Part shown: piece by piece, positions 19,773 through 28,325 of the stretch
Layout: each line of letters opens with the position of its first letter
Numbering within the stretch: the stretch's first letter is position 1
Assembly: GCF_006715055.1 (NCBI RefSeq)
Contig: NZ_VFMN01000001.1
Span: 3,968,001-4,032,000 of the forward strand
Origin: Lapillicoccus jejuensis
GTDB lineage: Bacteria > Actinomycetota > Actinomycetes > Actinomycetales > Dermatophilaceae
Reading direction: 5' to 3'
Length of the DNA stretch: 64,000 bases
Made by a program: the position numbers and the translations under genes
Notes under the pieces: generated by a model
Seen by the model: the letters and a program-made list of their open reading frames with translations, nothing else
What the model was told of the DNA's origin: nothing
Databases searched by the model: none

Positions 19773-20435
19773 GTGCACTTCGTCATCATGGGCTGCGGCC
19801 GCGTGGGGTCGACCCTCGCGAAGAGCCTGAGCAAGCGCGGGCACGACGTCGCCGTCATCGACTCCGAGCCGTCGGCCTTCCGCCGCCTCGGCAGCAGCTT
19901 CGACGGGATGACCGTCACCGGCCTCGGCTTCGACCGCGACACCCTGCGCGCGGCCCGGATCGACGAGGCCTACGCGTTCGCCGCCGTCTCCAGCGGTGAC
20001 AACTCGAACATCCTCGCCGCCCGCGTGGCCCGCGAGACCTTCGGCGTCGAGCACGTGGTCGCCCGCATCTACGACCCGGGCCGGGCCGAGGTCTACCAGC
20101 GGCTCGGCATCCCCACGGTCGCGACGGTCCGCTGGACCTCCGACCAGATGCTGCAGCGGCTGCTGCCGCAGGGCGCCGTACCGGCGATGACCGACCCGAG
20201 CGGTCGCGTCGTCGTCGCCGAGGTGCCGCTCGCCCGCACCTGGGTGGGCCGGCGGATCAGCGAGGTCGAGTCGCTCACCGGCTCGCGGGTCGCCTTCGTC
20301 ACCCGGCTCGGCGAGGGCATGGTGCCCGGGGCCGACACCGTCTTCCAGGACGGCGACCTCGTCCACGTCGTCGCCGCCCTCGCCGACCTCGGGCGCATCG
20401 AGAAGACCTTCGACCAGCCGCCGCCGGCGCACTGA
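19773..20435 (+). CDS. TrkA-family potassium regulatory protein (CeoB-like)
   Basis: The 220-residue protein has an RCK_N nucleotide-binding domain with the glycine motif MGCGRVGSTLA (residues 6-16) and acidic ribose-binding turn VIDSEP, followed by an RCK_C ligand domain (about 140-215). These proteins gate potassium channels or transporters in response to NAD(H), ATP or cyclic di-AMP. It is the first of two trkA genes 38 bases apart, matching ceoB-ceoC (Rv2691-Rv2692) of M. tuberculosis. The GTG start at 19773 is supported by the TAGCGT -10 eight bases upstream. Confidence 0.9.
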   Translation: MHFVIMGCGRVGSTLAKSLSKRGHDVAVIDSEPSAFRRLGSSFDGMTVTGLGFDRDTLRAARIDEAYAFAAVSSGDNSNILAARVARETFGVEHVVARIYDPGRAEVYQRLGIPTVATVRWTSDQMLQRLLPQGAVPAMTDPSGRVVVAEVPLARTWVGRRISEVESLTGSRVAFVTRLGEGMVPGADTVFQDGDLVHVVAALADLGRIEKTFDQPPPAH

Positions 20436-20473
20436 CCGGCCCGCCACCGAGACCGACAGGGAACCGACAGGAC

Positions 20474-21160
20474 ATGCGCGTCGTCATCGCCGGAGCCGGC
20501 AGCGTCGGGCGCTCGATCGCCCGCGAGCTGCTGCACAACGGCCACCAGGTGCTGCTCATCGACCGCGACGCGGACGACGTGCAGGCCTCCCGGGTGCCCG
20601 ACGCGGCCTGGCTGCTCGCCGACGCGTGCGAGATCAGCGTCCTCGAGGAGGCCAAGGTCCAGGAGTGCGACGTCGTCGTCGCCGCGACCGGCGACGACAA
20701 GGCCAATCTCGTCGTCTCGCTGCTGAGCAAGACCGAGTTCGGCGTGCCGCGCACCGTGGCCCGGGTCAACAACCCCAAGAACGAGTGGATGTTCGACGAG
20801 TCGTGGGGCGTCGACGTCGCCGTGTCGACGCCGCGGCTGATGACCGCGCTCGTCGAGGAGGCGGTCAGCGTCGGCGACCTCGTGCGGATCTTCCAGTTCC
20901 AGCAGGCGCGGGCGTCGATGGTCGAGCTGACCATCCCTGTCGGCAGCCCCTACATCGCCCGCCCGCTCGGCGAGGTGACGTGGCCGGCCGACACCGTCCT
21001 CGTGGGGATCATCCGCGACGACCGCCCGATCGCGCCGAGCCGCGACGACACCGTCGAGGCGCACGACGAGCTCCTCTTCATCACGACGCCGGACTCCGAG
21101 GACGAGCTCGAGCAGATGCTCAGCCCCTCCAACCGGCTCCCCCGCGGCGCCGACGACTGA
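20474..21160 (+). CDS. TrkA-family potassium regulatory protein (CeoC-like)
   Basis: The 228-residue second paralogue has the RCK_N glycine motif IAGAGSVGRSIA (residues 5-16), LIDRDADDV as nucleotide-binding acidic turn, and an RCK_C domain (about 135-215, with SPYIARPLGEV). ATG at 20474 is preceded by ACAGGAC. It follows the first trkA gene in an operon and ends 18 bases before the convergent DUF3159 gene. The two paralogues probably form a hetero-oligomeric gating ring with the divergent permease or with an unlinked channel. Confidence 0.9.
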   Translation: MRVVIAGAGSVGRSIARELLHNGHQVLLIDRDADDVQASRVPDAAWLLADACEISVLEEAKVQECDVVVAATGDDKANLVVSLLSKTEFGVPRTVARVNNPKNEWMFDESWGVDVAVSTPRLMTALVEEAVSVGDLVRIFQFQQARASMVELTIPVGSPYIARPLGEVTWPADTVLVGIIRDDRPIAPSRDDTVEAHDELLFITTPDSEDELEQMLSPSNRLPRGADD

Positions 21161-21178
21161 CCCGCCGTACGACGCTCG

Positions 21179-21979
21179 CTACGCCTCGGCGGGGCGGGGC
21201 TCGTCGAGCGGGGTGCGGCCCCGCAGGACGACGAGGCCCATGACGAGCACGGCGACGAGGTACGCCGGCGTGCCCAGGACGATCTTGGCGACGCCCAGGG
21301 CGCCGACCTCGCCGGCGAGGTAGAGCGGCACCATGACCGCGAGGCGGACGACGTCGAGGCCGACGATGACCCAGCCGAGCCGGGCGGCGACGGTGACGAT
21401 GCCGGTGTGGCGGCGCCAGCCGGTGAAGATCTCCTTGAGGGCCGCCTCGTCCGCGGCCGCGCGGGCCTGCGCCTCCTCGTCCTGCGGGGCGTCCTTGCGC
21501 GACGCGTCCTTGAGCCGCTGCGACGTCGCGGCCAGCTCGGGGTCGCCGGCGGCGATGAGGAAGCCGAACACCGGCCACCGCGCGAGGTTCGCGACGAGGA
21601 AGGCGAGCCCCGTGGCCGCCGTACCGATCATCCCCGGCAGGAAGGCGTCCTGCGCGCGGCCCGAGCGCAGCGCGAAGAACGCGGCCACGGCGAGCACCAG
21701 GGCGGAGTAGCCGATGTAGCGCACCGTCTCGCGCCGGACGAGCCGCACGACGGCGAGGACGACGAGCGCCGCGCCGGAGGCGACGAGGGAGGCGACCGAC
21801 GAACGGGTCACGCTCCACACGACGACGAAGAGGAAGGTCGGCAGCGCCGACTCGAGCGCCCCGCGCCAGCCCCCGAGCGCGCCGAGGATCCGCTCGCGCA
21901 GCAGCTCCTCGACGGTCGTGTGCTCGCGCCTCGCGGCCGCCTCGGGGACGGCGCCGCGCACCGCGTCGGCCTCAGGCAC
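21179..21979 (-). CDS. DUF3159 integral membrane protein
   Basis: The 266-residue protein has about six hydrophobic segments (residues 45-110, 125-150 and 195-250) separated by a charged loop rich in Ala/Glu/Asp (QDEEAQARAAADEAALKEIF). It matches the DUF3159 family, Rv2693c in M. tuberculosis, whose function is unknown. The GTG at 21979 overlaps the OB-fold gene's stop codon by eight bases, so translation is coupled. Place in the cytoplasmic membrane is clear from hydrophobicity; the substrate, if any, is not. Confidence 0.85.
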   Translation of the reverse strand: MPEADAVRGAVPEAAARREHTTVEELLRERILGALGGWRGALESALPTFLFVVVWSVTRSSVASLVASGAALVVLAVVRLVRRETVRYIGYSALVLAVAAFFALRSGRAQDAFLPGMIGTAATGLAFLVANLARWPVFGFLIAAGDPELAATSQRLKDASRKDAPQDEEAQARAAADEAALKEIFTGWRRHTGIVTVAARLGWVIVGLDVVRLAVMVPLYLAGEVGALGVAKIVLGTPAYLVAVLVMGLVVLRGRTPLDEPRPAEA

Positions 21980-22460
21980 CCTTGGGCACGATCTCGTAGA
22001 AGGGGTTGAACATCGTCGCGACGCCGCGGTAGTACGACACCCGGCCGGTGGCGCGCAGCATGACGCCGGGCTCGATGCCCGCGATCTCGCGGCGGCCGAG
22101 CCACACCAGGTGCAGCGGGCGGCTGCCGTCGTAGATCTCGACGACGAGGGCGGGGACGTCGGCGCGCGGGCGCAGGGTCACCGAGCGGATGGTCCCGCAG
22201 ACGTGCGCACGCTCGCGGTTGGGCAGGTCGCAGATCGGCGTGGCCCCGACCCGCTCCGCCTCGTCCTGCAGCTCGTCGGCCTCGAGCTCGTCGTCGGCCC
22301 GGGTGAGCCGGTCGGCGAGCCGGCCGAAGAAGCCGCGCCGCGGCTCCTGCACGTCGCGCTGGCCGCGGTGCAGCATCGAGGCGGTCGGGCTGGCCGACTC
22401 GACCGCGTGGGGGCGCGCCTCACTCGGGGCGGGCGGGGTGGTGGGGACGACGTCGGGCAC
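21972..22460 (-). CDS. OB-fold nucleic-acid-binding protein
   Basis: This 162-residue protein has a disordered N-terminus (about 40 residues), a charged helix (GFFGRLADRLTRADDELEADEL) and a C-terminal OB-fold (about 75-155; ICDLPNRERAHVCGTIRSVTL, then VEIYDGSRPLHLVWLGRREIAGI). It matches Rv2694c and relatives. The GTG at 22460 has AGGAGG five to six bases upstream. A later ATG would give the shorter length common in the family, but the ribosome site favours 22460. It lies in a tight run with DUF3710 and DUF3159. Confidence 0.8.
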   Translation of the reverse strand: MPDVVPTTPPAPSEARPHAVESASPTASMLHRGQRDVQEPRRGFFGRLADRLTRADDELEADELQDEAERVGATPICDLPNRERAHVCGTIRSVTLRPRADVPALVVEIYDGSRPLHLVWLGRREIAGIEPGVMLRATGRVSYYRGVATMFNPFYEIVPKGA

Positions 22461-22487
22461 GCTTCCTCCTGGTGGGATGACGGGTCC

Positions 22488-23369
22488 TCAGCGGACCTCG
22501 GTGATCTCCGGTCCGCGCTCGAACGGCTTGAGGTCGTCGGGTCGGCGGGTCGACGGCTCGACCTCGTCCTGGAGCTCCTCGGCGCCCTCGTCCTCGGGGG
22601 TCGCCTGCTGGGGCAGGGTCAGCGGGAGGACCTCGCGGGGCGGCATGGCCTCGTCGCCGCGGACGACGACGCAGCTGCGGACCACGGCGACGAGGGGCGC
22701 GGCGGCCCGCTCGTCGACGGCGGCCGGCCCGCTGAAGACGGCGCGCAGGAACCACCGCGGCCCGTCGACCCCGGCGAAGCGGACCTGCGCGAAGACGGTG
22801 CGGCCGTCGGCGCCGCGCTGCGGCATCCGGCAGACCAGCTCGCGGCCGAGCTCACCCGCGACGACGTCCGCGGTGCCGCCGGCCGAGATGACGTTGTCGG
22901 CGATCTCGGCCCGGATCTCGGGCCAGACCGGCAGCGTCCGGGGGGCGGCGAAGACCTGCACCTGGACGCTGCTGTCGCCGAGCAGGCAGTGCACGGAGAG
23001 CACCGTCTGCTGGGACTCGTCGAGCTCCAGCCGCAGCTGCATGCCGTCGACCGGGACGAAGCGCAGCGCGCCGAGGTCCAGCCGGTCGACCGGTCCGTCG
23101 GCGTCCTCGTCCGCGCGCTCGACCTCGGAGACGTCGTACGGGCCGCGGGCGCGCGAGAAGGACGGCTCGTCCGCGGTCGCGTCGTGCTCCGCGGCCGGGT
23201 CGTCGAGCGCCTCCTGCTCGTGGGCCTCGAGGTCGTCGGTCCCGAGGTCGTCGGTCCCGAGGTCGTCGGTCCCGAGGTCGTCGGTCCCGAGGTCGTCGGT
23301 CTCGAGGGGGTCGACGTCCTGGGCCTGCGGCTCGGAGGCCTCCTGCTGGCGGCGGCGGAAGATGGCCAC
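22488..23369 (-). CDS. DUF3710 domain protein
   Basis: The 293-residue protein starts GTG-AIFRRRQ, has an acidic low-complexity stretch with five near-identical 15-bp repeats encoding GTDDL-type units (about residues 22-46), then a DUF3710 domain (about 85-265; RFVPVDGMQLRLELDE, GTADVVAGELGRELVCRMP). It corresponds to Rv2696c; function unknown. GAGGA lies about 13 bases before the GTG. The repeats are likely to vary in copy number without breaking the frame. It lies between dut (upstream) and the OB-fold gene. Confidence 0.85.
   Translation of the reverse strand: MAIFRRRQQEASEPQAQDVDPLETDDLGTDDLGTDDLGTDDLGTDDLEAHEQEALDDPAAEHDATADEPSFSRARGPYDVSEVERADEDADGPVDRLDLGALRFVPVDGMQLRLELDESQQTVLSVHCLLGDSSVQVQVFAAPRTLPVWPEIRAEIADNVISAGGTADVVAGELGRELVCRMPQRGADGRTVFAQVRFAGVDGPRWFLRAVFSGPAAVDERAAAPLVAVVRSCVVVRGDEAMPPREVLPLTLPQQATPEDEGAEELQDEVEPSTRRPDDLKPFERGPEITEVR
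23231..23305. repeat. Five 15-bp tandem repeats inside the DUF3710 gene
   Basis: GGTCGTCGGTCCCGA is repeated four times exactly (23231-23290) and a fifth time with one change. It encodes the acidic DDLGT repeats. Confidence 0.9.
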
Positions 23370-23422
23370 GGTGTGATCGGTCCTCGGGGTGTGTGGGTGG
23401 GCGGGGAGCGGGGCTACCGGCG

Positions 23423-23923
23423 TCAGCGCGGGCCGGCGTCGCCGAAGCCCCCGCTGGCTCCGTGCCCAGTCTCCCCCCTGGGGCTGTCGGGGAGCGAATC
23501 GCGCTCCTCGAACTCGACCCGGGCGACGGGTTGGACGACGAGCTGGGCGATCCGGTCGCCCCGGCGGACGGTGAACGGCTCGCGCGGGTCGAGGTTGACC
23601 AGGTCGACGAACAGCTCGCCGCGGTAGCCGGAGTCGACCGTCCCGGGGGCGTTGACGATGGTGACGCCGTGCCGGTGGGCGAGCCCGCTGCGGGGATGGG
23701 TGAAGGCGGCCCAGCCGTCGGGCAGCGCGATGGCCACCCCGGTCGGGACCAGGGCCCGCTCGCCGGGCGCGAGGACGACGTCCTCGCGGGCGTGCAGGTC
23801 GGCGCCGGCGTCGCCCGGGTGGGCGTACGACGGCACCGGGAGCCCGGGGTCGAGCCGGTGGAGCGCCACCCGGACGCGCAGGGGGCCGCCCTCCTCGGAG
23901 GCCGACCCCGGGCCGGTGCTCAT
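23423..23923 (-). CDS. dut: dUTP diphosphatase
   Basis: The 166-residue trimeric dUTPase hydrolyses dUTP to dUMP and pyrophosphate, keeping uracil out of DNA. The five family motifs are visible: AGADLHA (about residue 36), [10 protein letters not shown] (about 80), [10 protein letters not shown] (about 95), [10 protein letters not shown] (about 120) and the C-terminal GGFGDAG. The ATG at 23923 overlaps the DUF4193 region: that stop codon ends one base upstream (TGACATG). It corresponds to Rv2697c in the same gene order. Length is slightly above the usual 150 residues because of a short N-terminal extension. Confidence 0.95.
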   Translation of the reverse strand: MSTGPGSASEEGGPLRVRVALHRLDPGLPVPSYAHPGDAGADLHAREDVVLAPGERALVPTGVAIALPDGWAAFTHPRSGLAHRHGVTIVNAPGTVDSGYRGELFVDLVNLDPREPFTVRRGDRIAQLVVQPVARVEFEERDSLPDSPRGETGHGASGGFGDAGPR

Positions 23924-23924
23924 G

Positions 23925-24224
23925 TCAGGCGGCGCAGTCGCGGCACACCATGCCGGTGGCCGACTCCTTCGCCAGCTGGCTGCGGTGGTGGACGAGGAAG
24001 CACTGCGAGCAGGTGAACTCGTCGGCCTGCCGGGGGATGACGGTGACCGACAGCTCCTCACCGGAGAGGTCGGCGCCGGGGAGCTCGAAGCCCTCGGCCT
24101 GCTCGGTCTCGTCGACGTCGACCGTCGAGGCCGACTTGTCGACGCGGCGGGACTTCAGCTCCTCGAGGGAGTCCTCGTTGAGGTCGTCGTCGGTCTTGCG
24201 CGGGGCGTCGTAGTCAGTCGCCAT
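23925..24224 (-). CDS. DUF4193 zinc-ribbon protein
   Basis: The 99-residue protein starts [23 protein letters not shown] and ends with a zinc-ribbon-like pair of cysteine knuckles, CSQC and CRDC, as in the DUF4193 family (Rv2699c in M. tuberculosis). This is one of the most conserved small proteins of actinobacteria; its function is unknown to me. The ATG at 24224 has GAGGAG about ten bases upstream. It is the first gene of the run DUF4193-dut-DUF3710-OB-DUF3159. Confidence 0.9.
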   Translation of the reverse strand: MATDYDAPRKTDDDLNEDSLEELKSRRVDKSASTVDVDETEQAEGFELPGADLSGEELSVTVIPRQADEFTCSQCFLVHHRSQLAKESATGMVCRDCAA

Positions 24225-24395
24225 GGGTGGTTCGCTCCTCGGGAACGGTGGTGCGGAGGGTGGCTCGGAGGTCGGTGGGGGGTCGGACCGGGGCTCCGGC
24301 CGGCGCGTCCGGCCGGTAGGAGCCCGGGACGAATCGTGTCGTCCGGGGGTCTTCCGTCGGTCGGTGCGCCGTGGTAACGCAGGAGGTCGGTGGTT

Positions 24396-24441
24396 TGTGC
24401 CCAGCGGCGGCGATGGGCACACCTGCGCGCGAAGTGTGCCC
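24396..24441. promoter_or_regulatory. TGTGCCC inverted/direct repeat cluster, putative operator
   Basis: TGTGCCCA (24396-24403) and TGGGCACA (24414-24421) form a perfect inverted repeat with a ten-base spacer, and a third TGTGCCC follows at 24435-24441. The cluster lies about 170 bases upstream of the DUF4193 start. No regulator is known to me for this word. Confidence 0.4.
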
Positions 24442-24622
24442 TAGTTCGGCTCCCGCGTCACCTTCCGGGTCGAGCGGCGGCCGCCCCGGTGTGACCCGTC
24501 GCACACTCCGGGGCCGACGAGGCGCCGTCCGCCGCACGGACCTTCCCGGGCGTTGGGCTTCCGTTGACCGAGTGTTTACCCGCACCGGCGGGCGCAGGGC
24601 CCCGTGGGGGCCGTGCGACGCC

Positions 24623-24628
24623 TACAGT
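24623..24628 (+). promoter_or_regulatory. -10 element for the 64-residue protein gene
   Basis: TACAGT gives a predicted start near 24635 and a leader of about 50 bases that contains the ribosome site GGAGGTG. Confidence 0.4.
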
Positions 24629-24685
24629 CGTCGCGGCGGCCCACCCCGCCGACACCGAGGACGACGCGACCCGGAGGTGCCCCCC

Positions 24686-24880
24686 ATGACCGAGTTCCAC
24701 GCCGGCCTGCACGAGCGGGCCCGAGAGGCCCTCACCGCCCTCACCGAGGCCGAGACCAGCGGCGACGACTTCTCCGTCGACATCCACACCGAGGAGCTGG
24801 GCTCGCTCCTGCGCCTCGCCGACGAGCACGGGGTGCGGTTGCCCGAGCTCGACGGCTGGCGCCGCGACCACGCGGCCTGA
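24686..24880 (+). CDS. Small acidic protein of unknown function (64 aa)
   Basis: The 64-residue protein (MTEFHAGLHERAREALTALT, then an acidic second helix ending in RRDHAA) is predicted to be two or three helices, with no cysteines or membrane segment. ATG at 24686 has a strong GGAGGTG six bases upstream and a TACAGT -10 further up, so it is a genuine, independently transcribed gene. It corresponds in place to Rv2700, but is much shorter and shows no transmembrane segment, so I do not call it an orthologue. Confidence 0.75.
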   Translation: MTEFHAGLHERAREALTALTEAETSGDDFSVDIHTEELGSLLRLADEHGVRLPELDGWRRDHAA

Positions 24881-24900
24881 CCGATCGCCGTACGGCGTCC

Positions 24901-25743
24901 TCAGTCGTCCAGGAGGGCGGCGAGCCCGGCGTGCACGGTGGCGTTGCCCGCCACGGTGAGGGCGGCCTGCGGTCCGCCGCCGCGGGGGCCGGTGACGACC
25001 CCGCCGGCCTCGGTGACGACGAGCCAGCCGCCGGCGAGGTCCCACGGGTTGAGGCCGACCTCGAAGTACCCGTCGAGACGTCCCTGCGCGATGGCGCACA
25101 GGTCGAGCGCGGCGCTGCCGATGCGACGGATGTCGCGGATCTCCGGCAGCACCCGCATCAGCAGCTCGCCCTGCTCGCGGCGGCGCTGCGCGGTGTAGCC
25201 GAAGCCGGTGCCGACGAGCGCGCGGTCCAGTCCGTCGGCCCGGCCGACCCGCAGCGTCGTGCTGCCGGCGGGCCCGGTGGTGCGCGCTCCCCCGCCGAGG
25301 TGGGCGTGGTGGACGGTGCCGTGGGCGGCGTCGGCGACCGCGGCGGCGAGGACGCCCCACGCGCCGGGGGTCCGCGGGTCGCCGTACGCGACGGCGACCG
25401 AGACCGCGTAGGCGGGGATCTCGTAGAGGTAGTTGACCGTCCCGTCGATGGGGTCGACGACCCAGGTGAGCCCGGACGTGCCGGGCTGGTCGTCCCCCTC
25501 CTCGCCGAGCACGGCGTCGTCGGGACGCGCCTCGTGCAGCCGCCGGCGGATGAGCTCCTCGGCGCGGGTGTCCATGACGGTGACGACGTCGGTCGGCGAC
25601 GACTTGGTGGCCGAGGCGCCCAGGCCGTCGGGCCGCTCGTCGACGACGAGCCGGGCGGCCTCGGTGGCGATCTCGACGGCGAGCGCCTCGAGCGCGGCGA
25701 GGTCGAGACCCTCGGGGAGGCCCTCGGGCCGGGCGCCGGGCAT
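24901..25743 (-). CDS. suhB: Inositol monophosphatase family protein
   Basis: The 280-residue enzyme has the two metal-binding motifs of the family: GEEG (about residue 80) with WVVDPIDGTVNYLYEIP (about 93-109), and WDLAGGWLVVTEAGG (about 230). These are Mg-dependent phosphatases acting on myo-inositol phosphate or related sugar phosphates; in actinobacteria inositol is needed for mycothiol and phosphatidylinositol. The ATG overlaps the ferrochelatase stop codon (TGATG), so the two are translationally coupled. Position agrees with Rv2701c (suhB). The exact substrate is not decided by sequence. Confidence 0.9.
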   Translation of the reverse strand: MPGARPEGLPEGLDLAALEALAVEIATEAARLVVDERPDGLGASATKSSPTDVVTVMDTRAEELIRRRLHEARPDDAVLGEEGDDQPGTSGLTWVVDPIDGTVNYLYEIPAYAVSVAVAYGDPRTPGAWGVLAAAVADAAHGTVHHAHLGGGARTTGPAGSTTLRVGRADGLDRALVGTGFGYTAQRRREQGELLMRVLPEIRDIRRIGSAALDLCAIAQGRLDGYFEVGLNPWDLAGGWLVVTEAGGVVTGPRGGGPQAALTVAGNATVHAGLAALLDD

Positions 25744-26879
25744 CAGTCGCTCCCGCACAGCGCGGGTCGGGCCTGACGCAGGTTGGGGCAGCAGCCGGGG
25801 GCGCACACGGAGGGGCGCACCCACTCCCCCGTCGGCACCGGGCCGCCGCGGGCCTCCTCGGCGCGCTCGAGGAGCAGGTCGGCGAGGCCCGCCACCCACG
25901 CCGGGTCGACACCCACCGTCGGCACCCGGGTGAGGGTGAGGCCGAGCCGGTCGGCGGTCTCCTGCGCCTCGGTGTCGAGGTCGTAGACGACCTCCATGTG
26001 GTCCGAGACGAAGCCGACCGGGGCGACGACGACGGTCGTGACGCCGGCCGCGGCGAGCTCCTCGAGCCGGTCGTTGACGTCCGGCTCGAGCCAGGGCTGC
26101 GACGGCGGGCCGGAGCGGGAGCAGTAGACGACCTCGGGGGGCAGGTCGCGACCGGTCTCCTCGGCGACGCGGGCGACGACCCGGCGGGCCAGCTCGTGGT
26201 GCTGCGCGGAGTACAGGTTGCCCTCGCCGTCGCCCGGGCCGGACGTGTCGTCCATCGCCTCGGGGATCGAGTGCGTGCAGAACAGGAGCGCGAGCTGCCC
26301 GTCGGGGACGTCGGCGTGCCCGCGGACGGCGTCGAGCACGAGGGCGGCGTTCGGGTCGACGAAGGCCGGGCGCAGAGCGTACTGCGCGACCTTGTCGACC
26401 TCGAGGACGTGGCCGAGCTCGCGGACCTCGGCGACGGCATCCGCGAGGTTCTCGCGGTACTGCCGGCACGAGGAGTAGCAGGAGTAGGCGCTCGTCGTCA
26501 CCGTGAGGAGGCGGTGCCGCCCCGCCTCGACGGCCTCGCGCAGGGTGTCGGCGAGGAACGGCTCGGAGTTGCGGTTGCCCCACAGCACGGGCACGTCGAG
26601 GCCGCGGCCGGCCAGCTCCTTCTCGAGGGCGGCGAGCAGCGCGCGGTTCTGGTCGTTGATCGGGCTGCGACCACCGAAGTGGTGGTAGTGCTCGGCGACC
26701 GACTCGAGCCGCTCGTCGGGGATCCCCCGACCCGCGGTCACGCGGCGCAGGAACGGCATGACCTCGTCGGGCGCCTCGGGGCCGCCGAAGGAGAGCAGCA
26801 GCACGGCGTCGTACGGCGCGAGCGCGTCGCTCGGCTCGCTGGTCACCTCGGTGGGGTCGGGGGTCGCGGCGGCGGTCAT
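25743..26879 (-). CDS. hemH: Ferrochelatase (coproporphyrin-type, Fe-S)
   Basis: The 378-residue enzyme inserts iron into a porphyrin at the end of haem synthesis. LLLSFGGPEAPDEVMPFL is near the start, YHHFGGRSPIN near 65, and LLFCTHSIPEAM carries the catalytic His (about 200). The C-terminus has the cysteine cluster CAPGCCPNLRQARPALC, which with an internal Cys fits the [2Fe-2S]-type actinobacterial ferrochelatases; members of this clade generally use coproporphyrin III (CpfC). The ATG at 26879 lies exactly six bases after TAGCGT, so the message is probably leaderless. It is followed directly by the inositol monophosphatase gene. Confidence 0.95.
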   Translation of the reverse strand: MTAAATPDPTEVTSEPSDALAPYDAVLLLSFGGPEAPDEVMPFLRRVTAGRGIPDERLESVAEHYHHFGGRSPINDQNRALLAALEKELAGRGLDVPVLWGNRNSEPFLADTLREAVEAGRHRLLTVTTSAYSCYSSCRQYRENLADAVAEVRELGHVLEVDKVAQYALRPAFVDPNAALVLDAVRGHADVPDGQLALLFCTHSIPEAMDDTSGPGDGEGNLYSAQHHELARRVVARVAEETGRDLPPEVVYCSRSGPPSQPWLEPDVNDRLEELAAAGVTTVVVAPVGFVSDHMEVVYDLDTEAQETADRLGLTLTRVPTVGVDPAWVAGLADLLLERAEEARGGPVPTGEWVRPSVCAPGCCPNLRQARPALCGSD

Positions 26880-26885
26880 GGGAAA

Positions 26886-26891
26886 ACGCTA
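26886..26891 (-). promoter_or_regulatory. -10 element of the hemH-suhB operon
   Basis: TAGCGT on the minus strand, six bases before the hemH ATG; leaderless geometry. Confidence 0.5.
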
Positions 26892-27005
26892 CCTCCCGGG
26901 CGTCCGCGCGGCGTGGGCGCTTCCTCCTGCGCCGCGCGGATGGCAGGCTCGTCCGGGAGGCGCCGGCGACGGCGTCGCACACGAGGCGGCCGCGAGGAGC
27001 GACAC

Positions 27006-28265
27006 ATGCAGGACCTTCGGCTCGTGGGGGTCCACGACGACGGCACCCACCTGCTGCTGGAGGGGAGCGACGGCGAGCGCTACCGCACCCCCTTGGACGA
27101 CGCGCTGCGCGCGGCCGTGCGGCAGGACCGCTCCCGGCTCGGGCAGCTGCAGATCGAGCTGGACGGCGGCCCCCGGCCGCGCGACGTCCAGGCGATGGTC
27201 CGCGCCGGCGCGTCGGCGCACGACGTCGCCAGCCGCTCCGGGTGGCCGGTGGAGAAGGTGCGCCGGTACGAGGGCCCGATCCTCGCCGAGCGCGCGCACG
27301 TCGCCGAGCTCGCCCGCAAGGTCCGGCTGCGCAGCACCCGCGGCTCGGGGTCGGGGCAGTCGCTCGCCGCGCGGGTCGGGGACCGGATGCGCGTGCGCGA
27401 CGTCGACCCGACGACGAGCGACTGGGACTCGTGGCGCGACCCCGAGGCCGCGCACTGGACGGTCGTCGTGCGCTTCACGGCGGGCGGTCGTGAGCGCCAG
27501 GCGCTGTGGTCGTTCGACCTCGCGACGCAGACGGTGTCCGCGCTCGACGACGAGGCTCGTTGGCTCAGCGAGGACGAGCCGGCCGCGACCGCCGACGGGC
27601 CGCTGCCCGCCCCCGCCCGGGTCACCACGGCGGTGTACGACGTCGAGGCCGAGGGCGGCGTCACGGCGGCCCGCACCCGCGGCGAGGGGCCGCTCGACCT
27701 CATGACCGCCATGCGCGAGCGGACCGCGGGTCGCGGTCGGCGCAAGCGTGGCCGGACCCCCACCGACGTCCCCGTGGAGGGGCCGCCCGCTGACGCGCTG
27801 CCGCTGGCCGGGCTCGGCTACGACCCCGACGTGCACGGCCTGCCCCCGGCCGCCCGCAGCCTGCCCGAGGAGCGCTCCCGTCGCGCCCGACCCGAGCCGG
27901 TCGCCGAGCCGGCCGTCGAGCCCGTCGCCGAATCGGTCGTCGAGCCGACGCAACCTGAGCCCGAGGCCGTCGTGGAGCCCCAGACGGTCGTCGAACCGGA
28001 GCCGGTCGTCGAACCCGAAGCCGTCGTCGAACCCGAAGCCGTCGTCGAACCGGAGACGGTCGACGAGCCGGAGACGGTCGACGAGCCGGAGACGACGGCC
28101 GCACCCGAGCCCGAGACGGCCGAGGCCGCGGACGAGCCGGAGCCGGAGCCCGAGCCGGTCGCCGAGACCCCCGTGCCCGAGCCGCCCAAGCCCGAGAAGC
28201 CGGCCCGCAAGGGCCGCCCGTCGGTCCCGTCCTGGGACGACATCATGTTCGGCGGCCGCCGCTGA
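27006..28265 (+). CDS. sepH: Septation protein SepH
   Basis: The 419-residue protein begins MQDLRLVGVHDDGTHLLLEG and has the DUF3071 domain with a helix-turn-helix (about 65-100; ASAHDVASRSGWPVEKVRRY), the SepH hallmark. A long Pro/Glu/Val-rich linker (about 300-395), built of VVEPEA and VDEPET repeats, separates it from the conserved tip RPSVPSWDDIMFG. In Streptomyces and mycobacteria SepH binds FtsZ and stimulates its assembly. ATG at 27006 has GAGGAG eight bases upstream. It stands alone between divergent hemH and convergent tdk. Confidence 0.93.
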   Translation: MQDLRLVGVHDDGTHLLLEGSDGERYRTPLDDALRAAVRQDRSRLGQLQIELDGGPRPRDVQAMVRAGASAHDVASRSGWPVEKVRRYEGPILAERAHVAELARKVRLRSTRGSGSGQSLAARVGDRMRVRDVDPTTSDWDSWRDPEAAHWTVVVRFTAGGRERQALWSFDLATQTVSALDDEARWLSEDEPAATADGPLPAPARVTTAVYDVEAEGGVTAARTRGEGPLDLMTAMRERTAGRGRRKRGRTPTDVPVEGPPADALPLAGLGYDPDVHGLPPAARSLPEERSRRARPEPVAEPAVEPVAESVVEPTQPEPEAVVEPQTVVEPEPVVEPEAVVEPEAVVEPETVDEPETVDEPETTAAPEPETAEAADEPEPEPEPVAETPVPEPPKPEKPARKGRPSVPSWDDIMFGGRR

Positions 28266-28325
28266 CCGAACCGTCTCGTCCGCATCGCTCAGGCACCGGT
28301 GCCTCGTCGGTGCGGACGCTGGGGG

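Larger units (their letters stand above)
24225..24685. other. 461-bp gene-free control region
   Basis: No credible gene lies between the divergent DUF4193 and small-protein genes. The region holds the TGTGCCC repeat cluster (24396-24441), the stem GGCCCC-GTG-GGGGCC (near 24599-24612) and a TACAGT -10 (24623-24628) for the rightward gene. Confidence 0.6.

Noticed and set aside
24686-24880. Orthologue of the Rv2700 envelope protein
   Set aside because: The position is similar, but the protein is only 64 residues and has no membrane segment.
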